A stretch of DNA of 64,000 nt from DATARH01 sp963734125 (lineage in GTDB: Bacteria; Pseudomonadota; Alphaproteobacteria; ATCC43930; CGMCC-115725). The first letter of the stretch is position 1, and every line of letters starts with the position of its first letter. The stretch is from assembly GCA_963734125.1 (NCBI GenBank), contig CAVTGB010000003.1, positions 1-64,000 of the forward strand, written 5' to 3'. Below, in pieces: positions 18,245 through 29,301 of the stretch. The notes under the pieces are model-generated. The model was not told the DNA's origin, searched no databases, and saw only the letters and a program-made list of their open reading frames with translations. A program made the position numbers and the translations under genes.

Positions 18245-21200
18245 CGGAATTCTCTCAGGACCCCGCGGTCGAACGGGTTGAGCACCGAGCCGGCCCGGAG
18301 CTCGAAAACCGCCTGGCGGTCTCCGGTGCGGAAGGTCAGCTGGTAGCGTTCGGCGGACCCCGCGCGTTGCAGGTTCCCCTGGTCGAAGAGGCGGAACAAC
18401 GCCCAGGGCCCAGACGCCTCGAGCGAACTCGCGCCACCGACGGGTGCCGGGTCGAAGGTCAGCCGGACGCTGCTCATTCCGGAGGGCCCGGGCCAGGTGA
18501 CCTGCGTCGCGCGCGACGTTCCGTGCGCATAGCTGATCGTGGTCCCGCCCAATTCGAGGGTCACTTGCTTCGCGCCGCCGTCGAGGAAAACCGGGGTCAG
18601 GTCGAAGCGCAGGCTTGGCGTGTTGCCACCCGTTCCGAAGAACAGATCGCGGATCACCGCGGCGCGTTGAAACTGGGCTAGGTCCGCCGGCGATACCGGG
18701 GCTGCCACCCCCTCTACCGGTTGTCCTTTCCAGGTGGTTCCGCTGACGTCGATATAGGGGCGCAGCTCGGTGTTGACGAACCCGTCGAGCAATCCTCCCG
18801 GCGCGAACAGTTTGGCAAAATCGTCGAGCGGGATGTCGTTGGCGGAGCCCTGAGTAAACGGATAGCGGCCGGTGACCGCCTGACGGCAGAGGGCGGCCGG
18901 GCCGCCGCTCGCGTTGAACGCCTTTTTGACCTGCTCGACGGTGCTCCCGGTGCGCACCACCGTCGCGTCGCCGATCATCGCCTGGAGCCAGCGCGCGACG
19001 GGCTGCGGCGCGCCGGACGCCTCGGCGCGGAGCTGGAGGATTGCATCGTCGCCGGAGGGGGCGGCGGGGGCGGCGCCCGCACCCGTCGCAGCGCCAAGCT
19101 TTGCCAGCTGTTGGCGCAGCGCGTCCATCGCCTTCAGCGTCTGATCGATCGGCGCGCCGGGCCCGCTGCCGACATAATCGCGCAGCGCCCGGTAGCGCTC
19201 GTCGATCGCTTTGCCGGGCGGTTCGGGAGGCGGCGCCGCGCTCTGCGCCGAGAGCAGCGGCCGCAACCGAACCGTCGCCGGTGGCGCCCTTCGCTCCAGC
19301 GCGGTCTTGGCGGCTTCTTGGCCGGCCTCCTTGGCGGCGCCGCCGGCGGGCGCTGGGGGCGGGTGCGACAGGGTCAGCTGACGAGCGGCCGAAGGAGGAG
19401 ATCGCGCATCGGCGATTGGGGCGACGCAAGGATGTAGAGTTCCTCGACGGCCTGCTGCGGCGAGCGCAGCGGCACGATGTTGAGATCGCCCAGCATCGCG
19501 TCCCACTCTTTGGCGTAATCGGCTTCGTAGAGCGCGATGACGTCATGTTCGAGGCGCTGAGCTTCGGCGCTGTCGGGCGCCAGTTCGGCGCGGCTTCCGA
19601 GCACCCAGCTTTCGCTGGCAACCTGCTTGGTGGCGCCCCCCAGCGCGGGAAGCAACACGTTGTACAATCCATCGACCGTGTAGAAGCCGGGGATCCCGTC
19701 GGTCAGCGGCTTTCCAGAAGCGCGTACGAAGACGCGCGCCCCGGCCGCGCCAAGCGCATCGGCCGGCCGCCACGGCCGTATCGCCTGAGCAGCGGCCGAT
19801 GGCGCGATCCGCGAGTACACGCGGCTGGCGAGCGGAACCCGGCTGAAGGTGGCGCGAGCCTCTTCGACCAGTGCGCCGTCGAGCGTGATCGCCGGCAGCC
19901 GGTCCTCGAGCAATGCATCGAGATGCCGGATGAGATCGTCCCGCAGCGGCGCCATCACCGCGCCCGGGTAGGCCGACTGCCAGTCGAGCGACATCCAGGC
20001 GCGCACCAGGTCGCGATCGAGCGGGCCCGCGCTGCCGAGCATCAGATAGACGCGCATCGCCTCGTAGAGAAAATCCGGCCGCCTGAGATTGCCGTGCATC
20101 TGCGCTTCGAGGCGCCAGATCAGACGCGGCAGCAGCACGCGTTCCAGCGCGTGGCGATAGATCGTGCCGGCGCCGGCCGCCAGCTTCGCGTCCTGCGACA
20201 ACCCGAGCTGCAGCCATGAGGATGCCAGGGTCCGGCCCCGGTCGTACCCATGCGGGAGCCCGCGCGCCTGAGCGAGCAGCGGTACGATGCGCGGCAGATC
20301 GGCGTCGGCAACCGGGTCGAGCTTGAGGCTCGCGGCGGTCGCTTCGTACGCTGGAGCGCTGCCGCCATCTCGTCGAACTGCGCCTGGTTCGCGTTGCGCG
20401 CGTGGAACAAGAGGGCGCCGCCGACAACGACCGCGAGCGCGATCAGCGCGAAGGCGCTCGCGCGGATCAAGAGCCTCTGGCGGGCCGCACCGGGCCGTTC
20501 GGCGACGAGCATCGCCTCGCCGAAAATCACTTCCTTCACCAGCCGGGTGAGGAAATAGCTGCGGCCCTGCTCGGGCCGCAGGCTCGGCGCGCGCCGCTGG
20601 TCCATCCCGAACGAGCGGGCAAGGACCCCGGTCAGCCGGTCGATCGGGGTCCCGTCCTGGGTGCCCGAGGTGAAATAAAAACCGCGCAGCATCGGCGCCG
20701 GATCGAGCCGCGATCCGCCGAATGCGTCCTGCAGGAATTCGGCGAGCGGGGTGGCAAGGCTTGCCACCTGCGCCGGGAAGCCGGCGATCAGGCCGCGCCG
20801 CGGCGGGCTGCGCTCGGCCTGCAGCCGATCGAACAACCGGCTGTTGAGCCGCTCGATCAGCGCCTGAAACTCCGGCGTGAACCCGCCCGCGGGACCGGCT
20901 TCCCGGTCGGTCAGGGCGAAGGTGGCCCCCCACACCTGGCCGCGTTTTTCGCGGTCGAGATCGTCGAAAAATTCGGTAAAGCCGGCGAGCAGGTCCGCCT
21001 TGGTGAACACCGCGTATACCGGGAGGCGGACGGCGAGTTTCTCCTCGATCTCCTTGACGCGGCGGCGGATCGCCCGAGCGTGCGCCAACCGCTCCTCGCG
21101 CGGCGCCGTGGCGATTTCCGTGAGCGCGATCACGACGATCAAGCCGTTCAGCGGCTGGCGGAACCGGGTGCGCTTCAAGAGGTCGAGAAAGCCCTCCCAT

Positions 21201-21772
21201 CCAGCCCGGTCGACCGCTGCGTCGGAATCTTGCGTCGTGTATCGGCCGGCCGTGTCGATCAACACCGCATCTTCGGTGAACCACCACTCGCACAATCGCG
21301 TGCCGCCGACACCCGCCAAGGCGCTCTGCCCCATTTCCGCGGCGAGCGGAAAACGCAGCCCGGCGTTCAAGAGCGCGGTGGTCTTCCCCGCCCCGGGGGG
21401 ACCGATGATCGCGTACCAGGGTTGCTCGTAGAGATAACCCTTGGTGCCGCGCGCTTTCTTCAGCAGCGCGAGCGCGGTTGTGAGCTTGTCGCGCAGCGCT
21501 GCGACTTCCTCGGCCGAGGCCAAGGCGGACGGGTCGGGCGCGGCGGCGACCCCATCGGCCAAGGCAGCCTCGCGCTGCCGGCGGCGCCAATCAACGAAAA
21601 GGTTGAGGCCGGCCCATACCGTAAACATCACGACGATCAGAACGAGCCGGACGGTCAAGCCCTCCAGCGCGGCAAGGAACGGGCCGAAAACCCACAAAAT
21701 CGCGGCAAGAAGCGCGGTGCCGATGAAGGTCAGGACCCAGCGCGCGACCAGGAAGGCGAGCACCGCGCTCAT
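18229..21772 (-). CDS. tssM: TssM/IcmF/ImpL inner-membrane T6SS core component (two frameshifts)
   Basis: Large membrane-complex subunit, about 1,180 aa. Seen: two N-terminal membrane segments (LAFLVARWVLTFIGTALLAA and LVLIVVMFTVWAGLNLFV); an intact nucleotide-binding site GPPGAGKTTALLNAGLRFPL; VLIDTAGRYTTQDSD; YAVFTKADLLAGFTEFF; SYFLTRLVKEVIFGEAMLV; a third membrane segment ASAFALIALAVVVGGALLF; then the periplasmic region with IPGFYTVDGLYNVLLPAL and, at the end, FRTGDRQAVFELRAGSVLNP. Frame changes are needed near 20352 and 19376; both look like a lost base (or two gained), unlike the usual +1. TssL ends four bases before the start. Confidence 0.92.
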
Positions 21773-21776
21773 CAGA

Positions 21777-23134
21777 TCACCCCGGACGGTGCAACACGAT
21801 CTCGATGCGCCGGTTTCCCTCGCGTTCCTCCGGCGTCGCATTCTTGTTCAACGGATCGGCCTCCCCCCGCCCTTCCGCGGTGATGCGCGAAGGATCGCCG
21901 AGCGCGTGGGCGATCAGCGCCCTGGCAGCCTGCGCGCGCGCCGCGGAAAGCTGAAAATTCGACGGGAATTGTACGGTATGGATCGGCTGGTTGTCGGTAT
22001 AGCCGATGACCTCGACCGATCCGGCCTCAGCCTTCAGCCCAGCGCCGATCCGATCGAGCAAGGGAACGAACCGCGGATCGACCGTGGCGCTGCCGGAAGC
22101 GAACATGCCGCGGTTGAGGATCCGCACCACCGGGTTGGGCGGTGTGCAAATGACCGTGACGAGCCCCTGATCGATCTCGGGCTTGAGAAAGTTGCACAGG
22201 CGGTCGACGGGCGGCGGTTCGGGCGGCGGTGGAAGAGGCTTCACCGGTGCCACCCGGATCAGCTCGGGCATCCGCGGCGGCGGCGCGTTGAGCATCCGGG
22301 CGAACAAATCGTCAGAGGCGGCGTTGAGCGTGGTAGAGAGCCAGATGAAAAGTCCGGCGAGAATGACGAGCGCGAGGCTCGCAGCCACCCATACGGGGAG
22401 CGTCGGGCGAACTCCGCGATATGGCGCCAAGATGCCCTTCCAGTGCAGCGACAGATCGGGCTCGGGCGCCTGCCGCTGGCGCACGATGATCGCGTAGGTC
22501 TCCTCGCGCAACCGGTCGAGTTCGGCCGGGCCGCGCGGCGCCAGCCGGTACTGCCCCTGAAATCCCAGAGACATGCACAGGTACATCAGCTCGATGACCG
22601 GCAGGAACAGGCCAGGATTTTGCCGCATCTGCCCGAGCAGCTGGAAGAAGCGCTCGCCGCTGCGGACTTCGCGGTGGAAGCTCGAGACGAGCGAGTTGGC
22701 GTCCCAGACGCCGGTGCTGCCCCACGGCGTATTCAAGACGACATCGTCGATGCTGGCGCATAGCGCGTAATGGGCCGGTGCCAAGAGCTCCCGCGGGAGG
22801 TCCAGATTCGCGCATGCGCTGTTCGAAAGCTGTGCATGGCGCGAATCGCGCGCTCGCGCAGATCGCCGGGGTCAGGATGATTTATCGTATTCGGCAGCCG
22901 CGCCAACAATTGGAGGAGCGGGGCGGCGGCGGCGACCAGCGGGTTGACCCCGGTCGCCACCGGGTCCACACCCTCGCCCACCGGAAGGACGGGGCTGCCC
23001 GCCGCGGCATCGGCCCCGCCGGGGTGCAACGCTGCGCTCGGAGCTGGACCCGGCGCCGGACGCCTGCCGCCGGGGATCGGGCGGATGACGGTGCGCTTGT
23101 CATCGTCCGGCTCGGCAAACGGATTGTCGCTCAT
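21777..23134 (-). CDS. tssL: TssL/DotU/ImpK with C-terminal OmpA peptidoglycan-binding domain (two frameshifts)
   Basis: About 452 aa. Acidic/Pro-rich N-terminus (MSDNPFAEPDDDKRTVIRP), then the DotU domain (LLAPAHYALCASIDDVVLNT, FFQLLGQMRQNPGLFLPVIE, LMYLCMSLGFQGQYRL), one membrane helix (LPVWVAASLALVILAGLFIW) and an OmpA-type tail (GYTDNQPIHTVQFPSNFQLS followed by AARAQAARALI; NKNATPEEREGNRRIEIVL). The last domain anchors the complex to the cell wall, which fits the lack of a TssJ gene here. Two one-base insertions near 22808 and 22828 separate the N-terminal 100 residues from the rest. Located between tssK and tssM. Confidence 0.92.
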
Positions 23135-23147
23135 GCCCGGCCCACCG

Positions 23148-24476
23148 CTAGCCCCGGATGGCCCACAATTCGAGGCGAAGATTGGGGAAATCTCCGGACA
23201 GGTGGATTGCGAAGCCGCCAGAGGACTGCATCTGCTGCCAATGCGGGCTGTTGCGGTCGAGCTCGAAATAGGACGCCCCGGCGTAGAACGGGATCTGCCG
23301 CGGCGCGACCGGCAGCGGATGCACCGAGATACCCGGAATCGCGACATTGACGAGGTCGCGGATCTGTTCAACCGCGCCGATCTTTACCTGGGCAGGGAAG
23401 GCGCGCCGCAAGGTCTCGGTCGGCACGTCGGCCTGGACGGTCAGGACAAAACTCGAGGCTTGCAGGATCGATCGATCCATGATCGTGCCGACGCGCACGC
23501 CATAGCGGCGCTCCTGCAGCGGGATCGCGATCGCGGTCTGCTCGAGTACCGCCGAGAGCGAGCGGCGCAGATCGGCGACCACCGGCGCGAAACTGCGCTG
23601 CAGGTCCTCGTGCCGATAGGCGGGATAGGCGTTGGGGCGCCGTGTCGCCTCGGTGAACGTCGCGAACTCGCCAGCCATCTGCACGAAGACCGCGTAGAGA
23701 TCCTCGGGATGTACGTTGCCGGCATCGGCCCAATGTGCCAGCAGCTTCTGCCAGCGATTGATCGACTGCAGCAGGAGAAAATCGGCGACCTCGGCGACCC
23801 CGCGAGCGCCCGGCTGGGTCAGCCGCGCGGCCAGCGCCTCGCCGCGCTGGTTCAGCATGCCGGCAAATTCGGTGATCATGCCGGACAGCGGCAAGACAGC
23901 GTTGCAGATCAGCGCCGGTGCGATCCAGTTCTCATCGAGCCTGGCGCGGCGGTCGGCGGCGACTTCAACGATCCGGGCCAGCCCGATGCAGTGATAACCG
24001 GCGCGCTCGCCAGTCTCGAGGATATAGCGCAACCGCAGCCGTCCGATCTGCAACGGGGCCGGCTGCGACGAGGCGGAATGGGTGTCGTAGGCCTCGAAAT
24101 CGTGCAACGCATAGCGGCCTTCCGTGCCGTCGCCGGTGCCGACTTCGACGGCGCCGGCCTGACGCACCGGCGCGGCAAGATAAACAACGGCGTTGCGCGT
24201 GCTTTCCGGCAGTTCGAGCGGCGGCGGATGATCGGTTTCGCCGGGGATGGCAAAGGGAGTCCCGTCCTCGAAAACGCCGGTCGCCGAGGTCAGCGCGAAG
24301 CGGCCCGTCGACAACAGGTCACGATCGATCGCCATCTGAGTGACACCCCAGGGGTGCGAGCGCAACTCCGCGCTGCGCGCGCGTACCAAGGTTTCCAGCC
24401 AGCGGTCCTGCTGCTGGAAATGCTGAGCGCGCAGGAACATGCCTTCCTGCCAGACGACCCGGTTGGTCCAACTCAT
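23148..24476 (-). CDS. tssK: TssK/ImpJ T6SS baseplate component
   Basis: 442 aa, uninterrupted. TssK trimers link the baseplate to TssL/TssM. Seen: NRVVWQEGMFLRAQHFQQQD, the classic opening; RSHPWGVTQMAIDRDLLSTG; LPLSGMITEFAGMLNQR; FLLLQSINRWQKLLAHWADA; HPEDLYAVFVQMAGEFATFT; PRQIPFYAGASYFELDRNSP then HWQQM; and HLSGDFPNLRLELWAIRG. ATG 24476 is chosen because MSWTNRVVWQEGM is the family start; the reading frame is open further upstream without likeness. 13 bases separate it from tssL. Confidence 0.95.
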   Translation of the reverse strand: MSWTNRVVWQEGMFLRAQHFQQQDRWLETLVRARSAELRSHPWGVTQMAIDRDLLSTGRFALTSATGVFEDGTPFAIPGETDHPPPLELPESTRNAVVYLAAPVRQAGAVEVGTGDGTEGRYALHDFEAYDTHSASSQPAPLQIGRLRLRYILETGERAGYHCIGLARIVEVAADRRARLDENWIAPALICNAVLPLSGMITEFAGMLNQRGEALAARLTQPGARGVAEVADFLLLQSINRWQKLLAHWADAGNVHPEDLYAVFVQMAGEFATFTEATRRPNAYPAYRHEDLQRSFAPVVADLRRSLSAVLEQTAIAIPLQERRYGVRVGTIMDRSILQASSFVLTVQADVPTETLRRAFPAQVKIGAVEQIRDLVNVAIPGISVHPLPVAPRQIPFYAGASYFELDRNSPHWQQMQSSGGFAIHLSGDFPNLRLELWAIRG

Positions 24477-24561
24477 CGCGTGGCGCGCCTTTGCCGCACG
24501 CGCCCGGTGGGCATCCCGCCAATCGCGCGCCGTCGGGTCAGGTGCCAGGCGCCACAGCGGG

Positions 24562-25976
24562 TCATGCGTCGGGTTCCTTCGCCGAAATCTCGGCCAACGC
24601 ACCCTCGTAGGCGCGGGCGAACGCCTTGCCGAAAGCGCTGTCGAAATCATCCATCAATGCCGCGGTGACCCGGGCATGGAGCCGCTCGAAGGCGTCCCAC
24701 GCATGGGCCTTTCGCCGCGCCGCTATCAGGTTCAACCCGCCGTGCTCGGCCGCTTGGGCGAGTTTGTCGGGATCGAACTCGGCCAAGAGCGCGCGCACCG
24801 CCGATTGCATCGCGGCCATGGTCGCCAGTTCGTGCAGGCGGATGTCGCGCAAGGCATCCGACACCGCCTCCACCGCGCCCATCTCGGAACGCCGCCCCGC
24901 GCCAATCAGGGCGGCAAGCGCATCGTCGTCACCCATCGAAAATTTCAGCGGGTTGTTGCCGCGGGCACGGATCATCGTTTGCTCGATGCGAAACTCGCCC
25001 TTGACCGCCGCCCGGGCAATCATCGCCTGCCGCAGCCCGGAGACGATTGCGCGAAAGGCGGCGCCCAGTGCTTCCATCACGACAGCGGGATCGTCGAGAT
25101 GCAAATCGTCGAGCCCGGCACCGCGCAAAAAGGCGGTGAGGAGCACGTCCGGCGCGGGCGGCGACGCGAGCGGGGGCGAGGCCGAACGCACCGGCGTCGG
25201 TGCCGCGATCGGTTCCTCGCGGAGAGCAGCGGTCGGGCCGGGCGGCGGCGGCGGTATCGGCGTGGTCTGCGGGCCGGGTGCACCGACCGGCGCGGCTGAC
25301 GGGGGGTGGACCTCGCGGTCCCAGTCCTCCGGCAGCACCGAACGCGCGTTGGGCGGCGAGAACGCGTCCTCGATATGCGGGGTATGATCGGATTGGGTCG
25401 GACCGCGAAATTCCTGATCGGCAGGATCCGGAGCGAGCGGGTCATAATCCGCGGGCAGGCTGACCGGGTTCGAGCCCATCCCCGAAGTAAATGGATCCTC
25501 GACCGAGGGCTGGTCGAGGAATGGGTCGCGTTGGAACCGGCGGTCCCCTCCGCTATTGGACGACGCCGCGAACGGATCAAGCGCGAACAGCTCCGGCGCG
25601 TCCGCCGATCGCCGGACCGCAGAGGAACCGGGCGCATTCGCCATGCGCTGCGGCGGCGCCGCGCTCGATGTGAACCTCGATCTCGTACGCTCCGAAGCAC
25701 AGCCGGTCGCCGTCGCGCAGATCGCGCACCTGGTCGCGGCCGATCGGCTCGCTCTTCCCGGTTCACAAAGGTGCCGTTGGTCGAAATATCGGCAACCTGC
25801 CAGCCGCCGGCACGGAAGGCGAGGACACAGTGGCGCTTCGAAAGGCCGCGCTCGGGATCGGGCAAGACCCAGTCGTTTTCCGCGCCGCGGCCAATCGAGA
25901 ACTCGCCGCCGGAGACCGTGCGCGTCTCCGGCGCGACGTCGTCGGGACAGCGCAGCATCGAGAGGGTAAGCGTCAT
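24562..25976 (-). CDS. tagH: TagH/Fha/ImpI: FHA-domain T6SS protein with C-terminal TagH domain (one frameshift)
   Basis: About 471 aa. N-terminal FHA phosphothreonine-binding domain: FSIGRGAENDWVLPDPERGL followed by SKRHCVL, and ISTNGTFVNRE, which carry the S, R, H and N contacts. A one-base insertion near 25760 separates these from GRDQVRDLRDGDRLCFGAYE. A long Pro/Ala-rich linker follows, then the TagH/VasC domain (LLTAFLRGAGLDDLHL, FRAIVSGLRQAMIARAAVKG, NNPLKFSMGDDDALAALIG, WDAFERLHARVTAALMDDFD). FHA binding to a phosphorylated partner promotes T6SS assembly; PppA and the kinases at 41-47 kb are the likely controllers. First gene of the minus-strand operon. Confidence 0.92.
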
Positions 25977-26245
25977 CCGCTATTCCTGGTGCGCAGCGTT
26001 AACGGTGTTTCCTAGAGCCGAGGATACGTTAGCAGATCGTGACTCGCGAGATCCAAAAAACAAGAAGAAGCGCCAAAAGCGGGGCCTGACTGCCGCCATC
26101 GGGCACAAGGCCAACAAAGAGGGATGACGCATTTTGCGCGCTCTCCCGCTATTATGCCCGGAGAGGACCAATTTACAGTTCGACGGGGGTTGCGGCCGAC
26201 GAAGCGAAGCGCCCGTTTCCCGACCGTCGAAAATGGAGGCGACAA
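25977..26245. promoter_or_regulatory. Divergent intergenic region between the two T6SS operons (tagH leftward, vgrG rightward)
   Basis: 269 bases without a gene. Holds the start signals of both operons: GGAGGCGACAA before vgrG ATG 26246, and an 8-base palindrome CGTTAACG at 25997-26004, which also occurs just upstream of tssB (31200-31207). A TATTAT at about 26149 could be a -10 element for vgrG, but I see no convincing -35 at the right distance, and no clear sigma-54 site. Confidence 0.45.
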
Positions 26246-28787
26246 ATGGCATGGTCTCAGAATGGCAGAGACATGGCAATTGTTACCGTTTTGCACAAGA
26301 AGGATCCGAGCATCCTTTTGCTAAGTACGGTAGAAGTAGTTGAATACATTTCCCGCCCTTTTCATTATAAATGCATAGTTCTGTGCGGAGTCCGCGGCCA
26401 CGGGATCAATCCAGCGGCGTTAATCGGTACTTGGGCGACGGTTTGGATTCGGTCACCGGGTCCATACTTCAAGCAGCTCAGCCATTATTACCCACGGGCC
26501 GGGGTCATTCGGAGCTTCAAGCCAATATACGCCCAAGCGGACCGCCAGCAAGGCGGCGATCAGCCTCCCGTCAGCGATCCGACGATTCGTACATACGTGC
26601 TCGAAATCGTTCCCTGGTTGTCGTTTTTGGATCTGACCACCGATTTTCGAATTTTTCAAGACAAGACTGTTGTAGAAATTCTCGATGAGGTTCTGAACGA
26701 GGAAATTGTCGAAAAATCCTGGTCTCATCCTGATTTGTTAAACTTAACAAAACTTAAGAACAGTCAGTACAAATACCCTAAAATAGAATATTGTGTTCAA
26801 TGTCGCGAAAGCACATTTAATTTTGTATCGCGGTTAATGGAGGAATATGGGATTTTCTATTACTTTGATCATGGAAACGCACCAGAGCATCTGGAGGACG
26901 ACCCACATCCTTTTTTTTGGCCGGACGAGCCGCGAACCAGTCAGTTAGTGCTCGGCGATGGGAACGAGCATATCGAGTCAAATGATCAGAGCGTAATACA
27001 ACTCATAGAGATCCCGGGTAGCGCCGGCGACGCTGGTGGCACGCTGACCGGCTGGGATCATCAATGGCAGCCGCGATCGGGTGCGTGGATCCTTGGCGAG
27101 AACAACTTCGTTCAACCGACCGATCCGATCAAAAGTGAGGGCCCGGAGGGTCGGTCACCCTTGGGCTACAAGGAATACAGCCGCTACGATTTTCCCGACC
27201 GCGCGGTCGACGCCGAGGACGAGGAGCGGCGGGTGCGCCGGCGCGAGGAGGCGGAGTTGACCGGCCGAGAGGTGATCCAGGGCAGCAGCAGTAACTGCCG
27301 GTCGTTTTACGCCGGCTTCAAATTCGCGTTCTTCCCGGATGCCAACGACGAGGAAAATTCCCTGACCCCCGAGGAACCGTTTTACGGCAGAGGTTACGTT
27401 CTGACCGATCTCCAATGGAATGCGAATGACCCCTCCTATGAGGAAGTCAGCTGGGCTGGCATCGCCAAGGTCGTCGAGGATGATATGAGCCCCGCGCCGG
27501 CGGTGGCTAGTGGCACTGGCAACGTCACACAAAATCTTCCCCCGACTTATACCGCCTCGTCCGGCACCTGGACCGACTATCCCGGGATCAACTTGTTTTC
27601 TTGGTTTACCGGTGGAATGTTGTCGAAGGTGGCAAGTGACCTGGTCAGCTATTTTTTCAAGGACCGGTCTTTGGTCTATAATTTGAAATTTACCGCTGTC
27701 CCGTTGGAGTTCGCCCGATAAGCAGCACAGCCTCGGACTGCCTTTCAGACCTCCGCGGACCACGGACAAGCCGGAAATCCGCGGTCCGCTGCTCGGGGTC
27801 ATCGTGCGCGATCCGCAAAGTGATCCCCATTCGAATATCTGCATCGACCAATTCGGCCGGGTGCGCGTCCGCTTCTGGTGGGATCGCAGCTGGCGCCCCT
27901 GGCGGGAGCACAAGGGTGACAGCGAGAGAATGACCGCGTGGCTCCGGGTTGCCGAGAATTGGGCCGACGACCGTTGGGGAACGATGTTTCCGCCGCGAGT
28001 TGGCCAGGAGGTGATCGTCAGCTTTCTCAATGGCGATCCGGATCGTCCGATTGTCACAGGCCGCGTCTACAATGGCGCCCAACCGCCGCCGTTCCATCAG
28101 CCGGGCATGCAACCGCAGCCCTTGCCACCGGGAGCAATGAAGCCGGAATCGGTCAGGATCCAGACGCAGATGCACTATAGCGGGATTAAAACGCAGAGTA
28201 CTCCGCGACCGAAGGGCGAGGCGAGAAGGTTTCACCTCCTGCGTTTCGATGATACCTGGAAAAAAGAACAGTATCTGATACGATCACAGGCGCGGACGGA
28301 CGTAACTACGTTCGGATCGTATTTCGACACAACCGGCGGTGATCGTCACCTGACGATCGGCGGCCCGGACGGCGGCGGCAACATGTATGTCAAGATGTTC
28401 GGGGAATACGATATTCATGTGGTCAAGTCGCAATTCGAGCAAATCGACCAGAACTATGAAATGCAGGTCACGGGAAACACAAGCTGGATGTTCGGCGGCA
28501 GTCGCAGCTCCTCGGTTGGCGGGGTGGAAAGCCTGCTCGCGGGAGGGATCGCGCTCAGCGCGACGACCAACATCACCCTTTTGGTCGGCGCCAGCTCAAT
28601 CGTGATCACCCCGGCGGGTATCTCGATCAGCGCGCCCGTGATCAATCTTGTTTCTCCCGTGCCGGTCTTAGGGCCTGCGCCGATGCTGGCCCCTGGCCCC
28701 GTGGCGCTGCTGCCGCTAGTTCCATCGCCGGTTGTCGTCAACGCGCCGACCGATCCCAACGGCGCCGATCCGGGCGACAAACCCTGA
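26246..28787 (+). CDS. vgrG: VgrG/TssI spike protein (one frameshift; AT-rich 5' part)
   Basis: About 846 aa: gp27-like head, gp5-like OB fold and beta-helix needle. Seen: STVEVVEYISRPFHYKCIVL, the gp27-like FVSRLMEEYGIFYYFDHGN, EYSRYDFPDRAVDAEDEERR followed by VRRREEAEL; the OB region GRVRVRFWWDRSWRPWREHK and MFPPRVGQEVIVSFLNGDPD followed by RPIVTGRVYN; GGDRHLTIGG; needle-like repeats with ITLLVGASSIVITPAGISIS; and a short Pro-rich tail. The frame breaks near 27717 (extra C in GCCCGATAAG). Bases 26,300-26,950 are only about 32-37% GC in sampled lines, then abruptly about 70%, so the gene is mosaic. No added effector domain is visible at the C-terminus. Confidence 0.93.
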
Positions 28788-28808
28788 CCCTGCTCCAGAG
28801 TAACCGGA

Positions 28809-29291
28809 TTGCGCCCCTCGACGATCCCGGTCCGACCGAGTTATACTGCCCGACCCGGCGAAGCGGTCTTCGTGTTCCGCGACGGTGACGGCAGCTTCGC
28901 GATCGGCGGCGGACGGGTGGCGATCGCCCCCGACGACCTCCTTTTCGTCAACGATGTCGTCGGTGACATTGGCCGGCTCGCCCATTCCCGGGAGGGCGAG
29001 GAGGTGCTGGCGCAGGGCGATGCGATCGGCCACAGGGTGAAGATCATCAAGCCGGATCCGCCGACCGAGCCGCCGAACGGCTGGATCGTGCCCGACGACA
29101 TCACCGCCGCAACGAGCGGCGGCGCCGGTTGCGGCAGCACGATCGTTTACGATCCCACGGACTGGCCGCGGCGCGGCGACCCGCGCTCGCCAACCAGTGT
29201 CGAAGTATTGCTGCGCCTATTGCGCCAAGCCAACCTGAACGCGGCCGGCCAGAGTAATCCCGCGCTACCCGATTGGGGGGACAAGGTGTGA
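28809..29291 (+). CDS. Hypothetical protein downstream of vgrG
   Basis: 160 aa from a TTG at 28809; no ATG or GTG is available nearby and no ribosome site stands out, so the start is weak. I recognise no family. The text contains FVFRDGDGSFAIGGGRVAIA, then PDDLLFVNDVVGDIGRLAHS, PDPPTEPPNGWIVPDDITAA, a Gly/Cys turn TSGGAGCGSTIVYDPTDWP and a C-terminal amphipathic stretch VEVLLRLLRQANLN. It begins 22 bases after vgrG and precedes another unknown gene, so it may be a VgrG adaptor, cargo or a substitute tip protein. It does not have PAAR motifs. Confidence 0.6.
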   Translation: MRPSTIPVRPSYTARPGEAVFVFRDGDGSFAIGGGRVAIAPDDLLFVNDVVGDIGRLAHSREGEEVLAQGDAIGHRVKIIKPDPPTEPPNGWIVPDDITAATSGGAGCGSTIVYDPTDWPRRGDPRSPTSVEVLLRLLRQANLNAAGQSNPALPDWGDKV

Positions 29292-29301
29292 GTGCGCCCC
29301 G

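Noticed and set aside
20402..21883. 493-codon plus-strand frame opposite tssM (and similar long frames opposite tssK at 22944-24668, clpB at 53128-54438, and the nitronate monooxygenase at 57155-58384)
   Set aside because: They are antisense to well-supported genes, have low-complexity Arg/Ala/Gly-rich text and no family likeness. High GC makes such shadows common.
28809..29291. Possible PAAR spike-tip protein after vgrG
   Set aside because: The protein lacks repeated PAAR-type motifs and the Cys/His metal site, so I left it as hypothetical.
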